Position numbers and translations under genes: made by a program. Below the pieces are notes generated by a model, which did not search any database, had not been told where the DNA came from, and saw only the letters and a program-made list of their open reading frames with translations. Shown here piece after piece: positions 49,418 to 59,495 of a DNA stretch of 64,000 bases. This DNA comes from Cycas panzhihuaensis (Eukaryota; Cycadophyta). Each line of letters starts with the position of its first letter. Within the stretch, counting starts at the first letter, position 1. The stretch covers positions 144,777,741-144,841,740 of the forward strand of contig CM041465.1 in NCBI GenBank assembly GCA_023213395.1, read 5' to 3'.

Positions 49418-49828
49418 TATAGGAAAAAATATGGCAGGAGAATAGGGCAGAACATATATAAAAATCACATAGATCAATATTGCATCATGGTATCATAGCT
49501 TCAACATGAAACTACTTTGTATTCAATCCATATTGTAGTGAAGAGAGTTACAAATTTTCCAATAAGGGTGGTGTCTAAAGACACTAGGGTTGCACACCCC
49601 TCAATATTTATAATTTTGGGGGAGCAGGGAAACTCCTCAACCCCTGAAATTTAAATTAACAATAAAATAATGCTAACTTAACTCAAATGAAACTAACTTA
49701 AATTAACTTTAACTTACCTACATATTTTGAGCATCTACATGTGCAAAATGAGGTTGATGAGGTATACAATACTGGTTGGAAGGTGGGAGTGGAGTGATGA
49801 CGATTAACTCTAATATTATTTCATTCCC

Positions 49829-49834
<6 letters not shown>
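49418..49834 (-). repeat. C 5' LTR (copy 2) with PPT-like flank
   Basis: LTR 49418-49815 (398 bp), flank 49816-49834 identical to 25278-25296. The next base starts the microsatellite. Confidence 0.82.
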
Positions 49835-49883
<49 letters not shown>

Positions 49884-49901
49884 CATACATACATACATAC
49901 A

Positions 49902-49937
<36 letters not shown>

Positions 49938-49940
49938 TAC

Positions 49941-49975
<35 letters not shown>

Positions 49976-49982
49976 CATATAG

Positions 49983-50038
<56 letters not shown>

Positions 50039-50058
50039 CTATACATATATATACATAG

Positions 50059-50092
<34 letters not shown>

Positions 50093-50105
50093 ATACATAT
50101 ATATG

Positions 50106-50151
<46 letters not shown>

Positions 50152-50223
50152 CATATATACATATATATATGTATGTATATATATATGTATATATATACAC
50201 ATATATATGCATATATATGTATA

Positions 50224-50277
<54 letters not shown>

Positions 50278-50327
50278 TATATACATACATATATATATGT
50301 ATATATATATATATATATATACATATA

Positions 50328-50365
<38 letters not shown>

Positions 50366-50381
50366 CATATATATACATGTA

Positions 50382-50424
<43 letters not shown>

Positions 50425-50449
50425 ATATATATATATATATATGTGTGTG

Positions 50450-50504
<55 letters not shown>

Positions 50505-50524
50505 ATGTATATATATATATGTGC

Positions 50525-50557
<33 letters not shown>

Positions 50558-50560
50558 CAC
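49835..50560. repeat. Large compound microsatellite (TA)n, (CATA)n, (TG)n
   Basis: About 720 bases of TA dinucleotides mixed with CATA/TATG tetramers (runs at 49877-49932 and 50480-50504) and two TG runs (near 50120-50142 and 50521-50544). Open frames here (all Tyr/Ile, Thr/His or Val/Cys) are artefacts. It starts exactly at the end of the duplicated segment. Confidence 0.95.
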
Positions 50561-50883
50561 GTTGAATTAGGGCAGCACGGACATGATGAATCGATGTATT
50601 TTATAAAATAAAAAGAAATTGAATAAAAGATAGGGGTTCAAGGGGGGGGGGGGTAAGGGCGAAACCCTACCTACCTGGTAAGTTTGTTAGCTGCAACATT
50701 ATTGTTGCAGGTTGATTGAGCTCCTGGCAAGGATGAAGGCATCACAGTGACATTGTGATTAAGGCTGTGTCCATTGGAGCAGTGATTCCATTATCACGGA
50801 GCCATGGCGATGGTCGTTTTTGTTAGTAATCCCTTCTATTCTAGACAGACTGCTACATGAGCTTCTTGTCAAGACCCCAAAAT
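50561..50883 (-). other. Unassigned part of the E interior, with a G12 run
   Basis: Less AT-rich than the neighbours. A run of 12 G at 50642-50653. The short frame 50759-50883 continues the V-ATPase reading without similarity. No TE ends were recognised. Confidence 0.45.
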
Positions 50884-51000
50884 ACAAAGTAAATGTATTC
50901 TGAGCCAGATAATCTTCTTTCAGGAGTTTAGCAGTCTCCAATATGATCTTATCAGTTTCTGCTAAAGCATCTTTCCCAACAAGTTGGACAATTTTATTCT
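50884..51000 (-). pseudogene. VHA-A: Captured fragment of V-type proton ATPase catalytic subunit A
   Basis: The minus-strand reading [38 protein letters not shown] (39 codons, no stop) is the C-terminal region of plant V-ATPase subunit A, the ATP-hydrolysing subunit of the vacuolar proton pump. It starts right after CTCCAG, like the acceptor side of an exon, and similarity ends abruptly after TLY. Only a few residues differ from the conserved sequence as I know it. It is a fragment, cannot encode a working subunit, and lies antisense to the eIF3c and helicase pieces. Confidence 0.85.
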
Positions 51001-51099
51001 GGAGTCTGTAACCCCAAATTCGATGGATCAAAAAACATGTGACAGAGTATTTTAAACGTCTCTTAAGTTTCTTATCCAGTTGGTGATAGAGTTTTAGTT

Positions 51100-51487
51100 A
51101 TGGAATCCGTTTGGACATAAGGTGATAGTGCATCCAAGGAGGAGGAGAGTGAGATTGAAGAGGAAGAGAATGAAGGGCCAGGTGGGGGAGGTCAAGTTGT
51201 TGTAGGATCTAAATATTTAAAGGAAAAGGAAAATGCAAGAGACGGTGAGGACTCTGATGATCAGCGTAGGGTTGTCCACTCTGCGAAGGACAAGAGGTTC
51301 GAGGAGAATGCCCTTAAAGTGGATAAAAAAAAAAATGGAATGAAGATCAATGACTGGGTAAGTCTACAAGAGAGTTTTGACAAACTCAATAAGCAGCTCG
51401 AGAAGGTTATCTGTGTGACAGAGTCGGATCAAGTTCTGCACCTTTATATTAAAGATCTTGTAATGCTAGAGGATTTTCTAGCCCAGG
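51100..51487 (+). pseudogene. EIF3C: Captured N-terminus of translation initiation factor eIF3 subunit c
   Basis: From ATG at 51100 the frame reads MESVWT-stop-GDSASKEEESE, an acidic stretch, then VVHSAKDKRFEE, MKINDWVSLQESFDK, LNKQLEKV and YIKDLVMLEDFLAQA: the N-terminal part of plant eIF3c, a core subunit of the initiation factor that binds the 40S ribosome. One stop (codon 7, a Gln in the family) is the only break over about 129 codons. Similarity ends at 51487, where a helicase piece begins. The open frame 51319-51540 covers its 3' half plus out-of-frame helicase sequence. No intron is visible; whether the source was DNA or mRNA cannot be told here. Confidence 0.9.
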
Positions 51488-51490
51488 CCC

Positions 51491-51628
51491 CAACCTCGAC
51501 ATGTGGCAGTTCTTGCCACCGCGAAGAGAGTGGCTCATGAATTGTCCCTTCAGTTGGGGAAAGAAGTTAGACTTCAAGTGTGACATGACTAAAGAATAGG
51601 AGAGAGCAGCTCCATAAAATTTATTACT
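51491..51628 (+). pseudogene. Captured fragment of a DEAH-box RNA helicase
   Basis: In another frame than eIF3c, the plus strand reads QPRHVAVLATAKRVAHELSL, QLGKEV, then HD-stop-RIGESSSIKFIT. This is the motif Ia region of DEAH-box helicases ('TQPRRVA...akRVa.ElG..lGkeVGyqvR') and the downstream block before motif Ib. The ATAKRVAHEL and KIGENSSIKFMT-like wording resembles plant DHX37/Dhr1-type helicases (ribosome assembly), but the subfamily is from memory. Two stops are present. It abuts eIF3c with only three bases between, as in a chimeric transcript or stepwise capture. Confidence 0.75.
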
Positions 51629-51875
51629 AAGTTTATTTCCATCAAACTTCTATGGTAAATAACGTAAAAATTTATTTTGGGACATGAACTTTAGGTTGTG
51701 TTTCCTTCCCTTCTCTTTGGCGGTTCTGGTAGCTTTGAGTGGTCACCTGGAACATGAAAAATCCTCTGTTGTGCTTTGGCTACTAATTAAATCATTTGTT
51801 TTAGCGCTAATTTGCACAGATCTTTGCTCTGGTTCCTGATGAACTTTTGCTCGGGTTCCAAATGGTGTAATTTTT
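51629..51875 (-). other. E 5' untranslated region between PBS and captured fragments
   Basis: No coding seen. It runs without any visible transposon boundary from the helicase fragment to the E primer site, which is why the cassette is taken as part of E. Confidence 0.55.
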
Positions 51876-52333
51876 ATGCTCTGATACCATGTGAGAATAG
51901 GTACAGGCACAATATCAGAGGATCAAATATATAAATATACAGGTAAAATTAGATATTACATAAGTACACATGATGTGACAGGTGGAAAACCCCTTCTGAG
52001 AAAGAAAAGCCACCTCCTAAAGCTAAGATTTTATTAAAAATATAAACTATACAAATGACCAAAAGAATACCATCTATATATGACAAAATCAGCCTTTGAA
52101 ACAGGCTTTAGACAACCTCTTAGATTCTCGAAACCACCTCCTTGAATCTAGGAGAAGACATTAATAACAAGAAAGGTTTGTTAAAATGGGCAGTTGCACA
52201 TTTCAATGACCTTTCACATAATAATTAAATAAACTCTAAGCTTTAAACATTAGAATCACTTAAATATAAATTTACACATGTGACTTAAATAAAACATAAT
52301 AATAACATAAAAGTAACATTAATAATCCTAACA
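51876..52333 (-). repeat. E 5' LTR and primer-binding site
   Basis: LTR 51890-52333 (444 bp), minus-strand TGTTAGGATTATTAATG to CTATTCTCACA. The PBS TGGTATCAGAGC follows directly (51889-51878). It matches the two E 3' LTR copies along its length. Confidence 0.9.
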
Positions 52334-52337
52334 AGAA

Positions 52338-55300
52338 TATTATATAGGAATATCCATTTACATTAAATTTTATCCCTAACCCTATTCTCACTCTCTTAAT
52401 ATTTAGTAAATATTATATTATGGTTACCTTAACGTGTGTACCACTTGGAAAATATATCAGCACACAAAGGTTGAACTAGAAAGTTCTGCATATGAGGTAA
52501 GAGATTCTATAAATATGTACATAATTCTTTTAACATGTTGAAGTTTGGTCATTCTTCTACATATTTGGTATACATATTACTTGTATATATTCCATCATAT
52601 TGTTGTATCATTTATCCATCTTACACTTATCTCTCTTATCCATGACTTGTCCTTGTTAGGTCTATTTTCATAATTCATAGCTTTTATATGTTATCCCTGA
52701 CATGTTGGTATTTGAGCATTATCTTTTAAATCTAACATATTAGTATCAGAGCCCAAGGTTCAATCCCTTGGCAGGATAATTTTAGAGCCTAGTTTATCTT
52801 ACATTTTAAGGCCATTTAATGTCTTTTTCTTGGAACATATTGTGCCTATTTTGACCTATCATTATGTCTAATTTTTTTTTAAAGAGTTTATGGGATCATA
52901 TGAAAGTTATTTAGGACTATATTTGAAGGCAAAATGCTAAAATAATTATATATTATTTGAAGATATTTTATTACAAGTTTTTAAAAGTACTTTGGAGTTA
53001 TTTATTGTTATATTTCTAATATATCGTGGGGCTAATTTATTATTGGCTTTAAAGTTATTTAAGGTTGCAAATAGTAGAAGTTGATGGGAAAATTGAGAGA
53101 TTTTTGTGATCTTTTTTTAAGCATACATGCCTAAAATTATGATGCATATAGAAGAGTTAGCAAAAAAAATTAAGATTATTGGATGAAAAATGAGAGAAAT
53201 ATCTTTTGAAAGTAGGTAGCTGCAAAAACGTTAAAAAGGTTTGGCACTGAAAAAAATATAAAATAAAAATATATATTATAGCAAGAAATATTAGTTTAAA
53301 AAATAAGAAGAATAAATTATTTTATTGATATTTATAAAAGAAAGTTGCTAGCAAAGTGATGGCCTAATTGTATTATTAAAATGTTGAGAACTTATCAATA
53401 GTGTATTACAAGAGGCCTAGTTGTGGTATTAAGTATTTTTATTTAAAAAAGAAAAGGAAACAAGGAGTAGAAAGTCCTAACAAAGGGGCAACTCGTTATA
53501 GAGAGGAATGAAAGATAGAGAAGGTGCCTCCTAAGGCTCAAGTAACATGGAAATACTAATAGGAATAAGTTATTAATGCGATGCAGACATGAGGCATCTA
53601 GTAGAGAGGAAGAATGCATGCATCACATCTAACGAAGATAAAGACATAAACCCTCTCAACCTAGCAGAGAGGAACATCTGGTGATGATGAAGAATATATA
53701 TATATAAACCCTATGCATTTAAGAACACTACATTGGAGAATAATGACAAGTAATAAATAAAGCACATCACAGTCCTTGGTAGTGTGTTAAATATAAAGGA
53801 ATCTATACTTATCAGGATGAAATCATATTATCCCCCTATATAATTTTTCCTTTTTTAACTTATTTTTGATGAGATAGATCAACATGCACTAAGTCATGGC
53901 ATAGATAGTGGATGTAGGCCATAAAAACATGAAATACAAAACTTAATTTTTTGGCATTTAAAAATTTTATAGGCAACATAAAAATTTTTGAAGTTGGATT
54001 TTACATATAATTAAATTTAATAATATTTTAAAAACCACAAAGTCCTTTATCAATGAAGCTCCCAATCACTTAACGACACCATACGACAAATGCCTTAACA
54101 AGGAAAGGAGCTATGCCCCTCACTTTTTAGCTCCTTTGCTTTTTTAAAGACCCAACTTTATATTTTTTACTCCGAGTTAAGCAAATAGAGTCTAATTTCA
54201 AATCTAAACATTGTGCCAAAAAGTAGACCCAACTACCTTCACAATGATAGGTTACATGAAGTAGTTTAAAACTAATTTGCAATAAAAAATTTAATTTAAA
54301 GTTAAGGCAAAGTTAAAAAGAGACATTTTTAAAGAGTTTTTCATTATATTTAGGCATATTTGTTTATTTCAACAGTTCTAAATTCACTTTATAATTTTCT
54401 TATTGATGTAATATAACCCCAAAGGGCAAAAAAATATAAAAATTTATATTATAGGCTCCTCTATAAGCTTTAGAGAATCTTATTTATTTTTGAATTTGTT
54501 AAAAATGACATAGGAGAGAGTCATATTTTATGTTATCCTTAAGTCATATCCATTTTATGCCATATTTAAATCAATGTAACTTATATTGTTGGACATATGT
54601 TAGGCCATATAGGCCTTTGAGAGGCTATAGAGCACTTGTGTAAGACTAAGAAGGCTCTTTTATTATAATTATGATCGTTAGAGCTAATAATTTGATGTAT
54701 TTTTAACCATTATAACTGATGATATTGTAGTTTTGACCAATAAATATCAAAGAAGCTACATATAGTCTTATTTAATAAGAGGTATGACACCTTTCTATAA
54801 GTACTCTTACATTCATTTCGAGCACATTTGTTTGGCCATGTAGGACAATGTGTTCCTAGAGTGATGATGATGTGACATTAATAAAACCACACACCTAAAG
54901 CAGTTACCTATTAAATTAGTAGCCACAATAGCTGGTTGCCTATGTGGTCCAACAGATAAAGCAAACTTCACATGGACATTAGTAATATTTAATATTTATC
55001 GAAATATCTTGATCCAACAAAATTTAAAGATCAATTTATATTCTAATATGATATTTAATATTATGTAATTATATATTATGAGAGGGACTATTGGATAGTA
55101 ATATCTAATTACATTAGATATTATCCCTAACTCTATTCTCACTCTCTCAATATTTAGTAAATATTATATTGTAGTTACTTTAGAAAATATGCCAATATAC
55201 AAAGGTTAACCTAAAGAGTTCTCCACTTGGGGTGAAATTTTCTACAAGTATGTACATTATTATTTTAATAATATAAAATTCAACCATACTTTCATATTTC

Positions 55301-55472
55301 TATTATGTATATTTCTTATACATGTTTCAGTATATTATTGTATCATTTACCCATCTTACACCTACCTCTCTTGTCTATTACTTGTCCTTGTTAAATCTAT
55401 TTTCATGATTTATAGTTGTTGCATGTTATTCCCAATATTTTGGTATCAAACCATCATCCTTAAAATTTAACA
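52338..55472 (+). mobile_element. H: non-coding LTR element (LARD-like) at the edge of E
   Basis: LTRs 52338-52737 and 55089-55472 (about 400 and 384 bp) both end TTAAA(T/A)-T(C/T)TAACA. The primer site TAGTATCAGAGCCC starts at 52741, and the polypurine tract ATGAGAGGGAC is at 55078-55088. Perfect target duplication AAGAA (52333-52337 and 55473-55477). The 2.35-kb interior has no frame of 60 codons or more and no retroelement motif. Size and emptiness fit a large retrotransposon derivative moved in trans. Confidence 0.88.
52738..55088 (+). other. H interior, no coding capacity seen
   Basis: AT-rich, no domains on either strand. PBS at 52741-52754 and PPT at the right end are the only functional signs. 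A (TA)n run lies at 53695-53706. Confidence 0.7.
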
Positions 55473-56696
55473 AAGAAAAACTACTTAATCTTAGTCTTTA
55501 TAAATAAGAAATTAAGACATTATCTACTAGAAAATACTACATATATTATAGTTCATGCACACCCTCTTTGCTTCTTATTTACATGTTTAGATTTAGTTAG
55601 ACGATTAGGTAAGTGGGCCTTTTTATTATAAGAATTCAACTTAGTAATGATAAATTACAAGTCTAAGAAGGGTATGGTGTTGGTTAAGCTAATAAATGAT
55701 GCACCTTTATTTGATCATCATCCCCTTAATGATTCATTTCCTAATGAACACTTATTTTATATTGACATTTCTCAAGTTAGTGATTGGAAACAAGAATTAA
55801 GATTTCTCAAGTAATACAACTCATAAAAAACAACACAAGATCATAGTGACAACTTGTGAATATGTCCTTATAAATGATGTCCTTTATAAATGATCCTTTA
55901 ATGGAATTCTTTTGGTATATCTCAATTCATCTGAAGCCAAAGTAGCCTTACATGAATGTCATGATGCCATTTATGGAGGTCATTTTAGACCTAACTCTAT
56001 AACACAATATGTATTACTTATATATTATTATTAGCCCATGCTATTAAAATATATTTGTACTTACATCCTAAAATATAAGAAGTTTCAACAACATGCTAAT
56101 ATTATCCATTAGCTTATAGTTTCTCTAAGAGTTATAGTTTTACCATGGCCTTTTCCCCAATGGGGTTTAAACCTCATTAACATCATCACCCCTACTTCAA
56201 TAGGGCGTGTATATCTATCCTTATAATTGTAAAATATTTTATGAAGTATGTCAAAGCCATCCCACTTACTTCCATCATGAGCAAAATTATTAGCACCTTT
56301 ATCCTTAATTATATCCTTTGCCATTTTGGCATCCCTAATGTGATCATCATTGATAACATAACTCTATTTCACAATAAAGACATAGTTGAATTTTGCCATG
56401 AATTTCACATCATGTATAGAACTTCATCTCCTTATTATCCACAAGCTAATGGAAAGTTAAAGCTTTCAATAAAATTTTAGTTAAGATGCTTGTAAAGATG
56501 GTGTTTAATTCACATTATTATTGGCACACATAACTCTATTTAGTACTTTGGGCTTATGAAACTTTGATTAGGACTTCTATTACAATGACTCCTTTCTCTC
56601 CCATTTATAGTACATAAGTAGCCCTTCCACTAGAAGTTGAAATCCCTTCTTTATGTATATTCTTGAAGGAATTCACAGATGAATAATGGATTCATA
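55473..56696 (+). pseudogene. F RNase H end and integrase core, resuming after E and H
   Basis: Picks up F at KNYLILVFINKKLRHYLLEN (55480-55540), the usual RNase H end (family: 'CLAlvfa.qKLRhY'). Then NDAPLFDHHPLNDSFPNEH (55690-55750), the integrase zinc domain LHECHDAIYGGHF (55950-55990, with both Cys of its second half lost), the core KAIPLTSIMSKII and IIIDNITLFHNKDIVEFCH (56250-56400) and SSPYYPQANGKLKLS (56425-56470). Most stops fall at Gln or Trp. It ends in WIH at the K target. Confidence 0.87.
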
Positions 56697-57002
56697 TGAT
56701 GGAATCATAGGACATAAGCAGAGAAGAAGGAACAGATGCATACATGAAAGGAATAACCAACGATTCGTAAGGAGGGTGTTTATAAGGAGGGTGGTGTTTA
56801 TGAATACCAAGGTCTCCAGAACCCTTGAAGATATAGTCAAGATCGAGAGGATTTGGCATACCTCTCAAGGTCCACCACTACTTGATATTAATAAATACAT
56901 GATAATATGTTGCCAAGATAATTCCCATGATATGGGTTATTACCTTAATATGGATAATTCCCCTAATATAAGCATTACTTCAATATTTCTCTCCCATAAT
57001 GT
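56697..57002 (-). repeat. K 3' LTR and polypurine tract
   Basis: 289 bp. The start reads TATTGAAGTAATGC (TG changed to TA) and the end GATTCCATCA. The PPT on the minus strand, TTATGGGAGAGAAA, lies at 56986-56999. Confidence 0.85.
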
Positions 57003-58690
57003 CCATTTGGGAAGACTCCAAGTTTATCTCTAAATTTGATAAACTTTATTTTACTAAGTACCTTTGTGAATATGTCTACCACTTGATCCTTAATGCTATA
57101 ATAGACCAATTCTAATTCACCTTTCTATACTAACTCTCTGATGAAATGATGTTGTATTTTAATGTGTTTGATCCTACCATAAAACACTTAATTCTTTTTC
57201 ATCTAAATTATACTTTAATTATCATAAAGCAACTGTGTGAGACTAATTTGTTCTTCTTGTAAATCCTAAAGTAATTTCCTAAATTAAATGGTCTCATAAG
57301 CTCCTACTGTAGTTCCTTTATACTTTGTTTTTACAGTAGAAAGAGATATTATTGCTTACTTCTTTGAACTCTGTGCTATTACTACTAAACCTAAATAAAA
57401 TACATAACTTGAAGTAGATTTTTTGTTATCACTATAACCTATTTAGTCTAAGTATGTATAACTAATCAAGCTGTAATCCCCTCATAACCTATAATGTAAA
57501 CCACACCCAATAGTACCTCTGAGATACCTGAGTATCCTTTTGGATGCTTGCCAATGATTTACCTTAGGTTCATGCATAAACTTGGAAATCACACTGACTA
57601 CATATATAATGTCTAATCAAGTTGAAGTAAAGTAAATAAGGCTTCCAATCAAATTCCTATAAAGTGTAGGATCAATTAATTTAGATTTCTCAAACTTAGA
57701 CAATTTCAACCTAACCTCTGTTGATATTGTAAGTGGCTTACAATTATCCATGTTAAATTTATGCAATATATTTAATGTGTATTTCCTTTGTGATACAAAT
57801 ATCCCCTTTTCATCCTTCTATACTTTAATATCTAAAAAATAATACATAAATCCTAAGTATGTTATTTCAAACTCTTTGCATGTATCTTTCTTAAAATTTT
57901 AGGATAATTAATCATAATTTTCAATGTATACTAGGTCATCCACATAAATCCCATAATCAATATTGAGCTTCCTTCTAATTATATATATAAATTAGGGTCT
58001 AATTGATTTCTTAGGAATCCTACCATGCTCTAGGTATATATTTGAGTCCATATAAGGCCTTTTAAAATTTGTAAATCTCATATTCCTTTCTCTTCACTTC
58101 AAAACCCATAGGTTGTTAGATATTATTTTCTCACCTATATAGCCATTTAAGAAGACACTTTTCACATCTATTTGATGGCTAAGGCTATGATTAATCTATA
58201 CCTTTAATTTGAACATAGCTCTTTGCGACTAATCTTATCTTGTATTTATCAATTGACCCATCTAATTTATACTTGGTCGTGTAGACCTATTTTATCCTAC
58301 TGACATTTTTTCTTGGTGGCAAATCAACTAACTCCCATATGTCATTCTTCACTAAGGCATTGTACTCTTCCTTCACTATATTTTTTCATTCATCTTGGCT
58401 ATTTTTCTTTTTAAAGTTTTCAGGCTTATTTAACTCCATGACTTGAGTCATAGGTATCAAATTTACCCTTTGAGATTTTGTAGTTCTTCTTTCAAAGTTA
58501 GCATCTAAGATGTTTTAAAGGTTATGAGCCCTTTGTACCTATTTTATAATCTTTTGACTTAAAATAGATGATTCTGTTTCATTTGCACTAGGTATATTTA
58601 TACCACTTAGGTTAGAGTCCACTTCAATCATAATGTTTTTACCTTTATCTTTTTCAACAACTTCCTCTTAACAGAATTTATCTTCCTTGA
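57003..58690 (-). pseudogene. K reverse transcriptase and RNase H
   Basis: On the minus strand: EEYNALVKNDIWELVDLPPR near 58370-58310, IDKYKIRLVAK, the SVFLNGYI block near 58160, the catalytic YVDD intact at 57946-57935, and the terminal DQVVDIFTKVLSKIKF near 57080-57035 before the PPT. Frameshifts and stops are frequent and about 20 codons seem lost near 58195, so it is inactive. Confidence 0.83.
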
Positions 58691-59495
58691 AGATGACATC
58701 CCTGTTCATGATGATACTTTTACTTTTTGAGTTATATAATTTATAGGATCTTGACGAATCACTATATCCTATAAATATACAATTGGTACTTTTTTCATTC
58801 AATTTTAATCCTTTTTTATTTTGGAATATGTACATAATCTATGTACCTAAAAACTCTTAAGTGTTTAATACTTGGTTTGCAATTTGCCCAAGCTTCTTTA
58901 AGTTTAACCCATTTTATTGCCTTTGTTGTGTATTTCTTTAATAAATAAATAGTTGTATGTATAACTTCTACCTAATATTCATTACTAAGATGCTTATCAT
59001 TAACCATGCTTCTAGCCATCTTAACAATGGTTCTATTCTTTCTTTCTGTAATCCTATATTATTAAGGGATATAGGGATTTATAAGTTGCTTACTTATCTA
59101 AAAATATCTATAATAATTCTTGAATTCATTCAAAATTAATTATCCTTCATTATCTGATCTAAGGATTAATATCTTATGTCTATTATCTTTCAATTAGGGT
59201 TTTGAATTCAGTAAAGCATTGGAGTATATTTGACTTATACTTGAAAAAATAAGCCCAAGTCATTCTTATAAAATCATCAATGAAAGTTATGAAATATTTA
59301 GCTCCACTAAGTGAAGACACATACATTGGTCCACATAGATCTATGTATACTAGTTAAAAAGGCCCATTTACCCTATATGTATCATTAGGGAATCTTTCCC
59401 TTTGTTGTTTACCTAGAATACATCCTTTACAAACTTCCTTGCCATATTAAATATCAAGTAGACCTATCACCATTTCCATATTCTTCATTAATTCC
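58691..59495 (-). pseudogene. K GAG-pre-integrase and integrase
   Basis: From the left end on the minus strand: KNMEMVIGLLDI-stop-YGKEV and CKGCILGKQQRERFP (59480-59395), the GAG-pre-integrase zinc block, then FITFIDDFIRMTWAYF (59290-59245) and ILRSDNEG (59160), core motifs, and the C-terminal INSKSKSIIMNRDVIFKED near 58740-58685. The upstream join at about 59495 skips the protease entirely. Confidence 0.8.

Larger units (their letters stand above)
31962..52333 (-). mobile_element. E: copia element in F, with nested insertions and captured genes
   Basis: Bounded by 444-bp LTRs at 31962-32405 (3') and 51890-52333 (5'), with PPT and PBS in the right places. Flanks: AGAAT on the left; on the right AGAA, with the next A lying after H. 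Joining the flanks restores the F reading V-E-K-N-Y without a gap, so both LTRs belong to one insertion. Inside, from 5': PBS, a cassette of three host gene fragments, a microsatellite, C with B inside, the G fragment, then RT/RNase H. Gag, protease and integrase of E are not seen. Confidence 0.85.

Noticed and set aside
49718-50611. Long open frames of Tyr-Ile, Thr-His and Val-Cys repeats on both strands
   Set aside because: They are translations of the (TA)/(TG)/(CATA) microsatellite and not genes.
50759-50883. Continuation of the V-ATPase frame as a DEAH motif ([11 protein letters not shown])
   Set aside because: The likeness to a helicase DEAH block needs frameshifts on the opposite strand sense and could not be supported.
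51890-52333. The E-type LTR at 51890 as a separate element, unrelated to the E pol at 32419-34208
   Set aside because: Equal 444-bp LTRs, PBS/PPT polarity and the restored F codons at both outer flanks show a single insertion.
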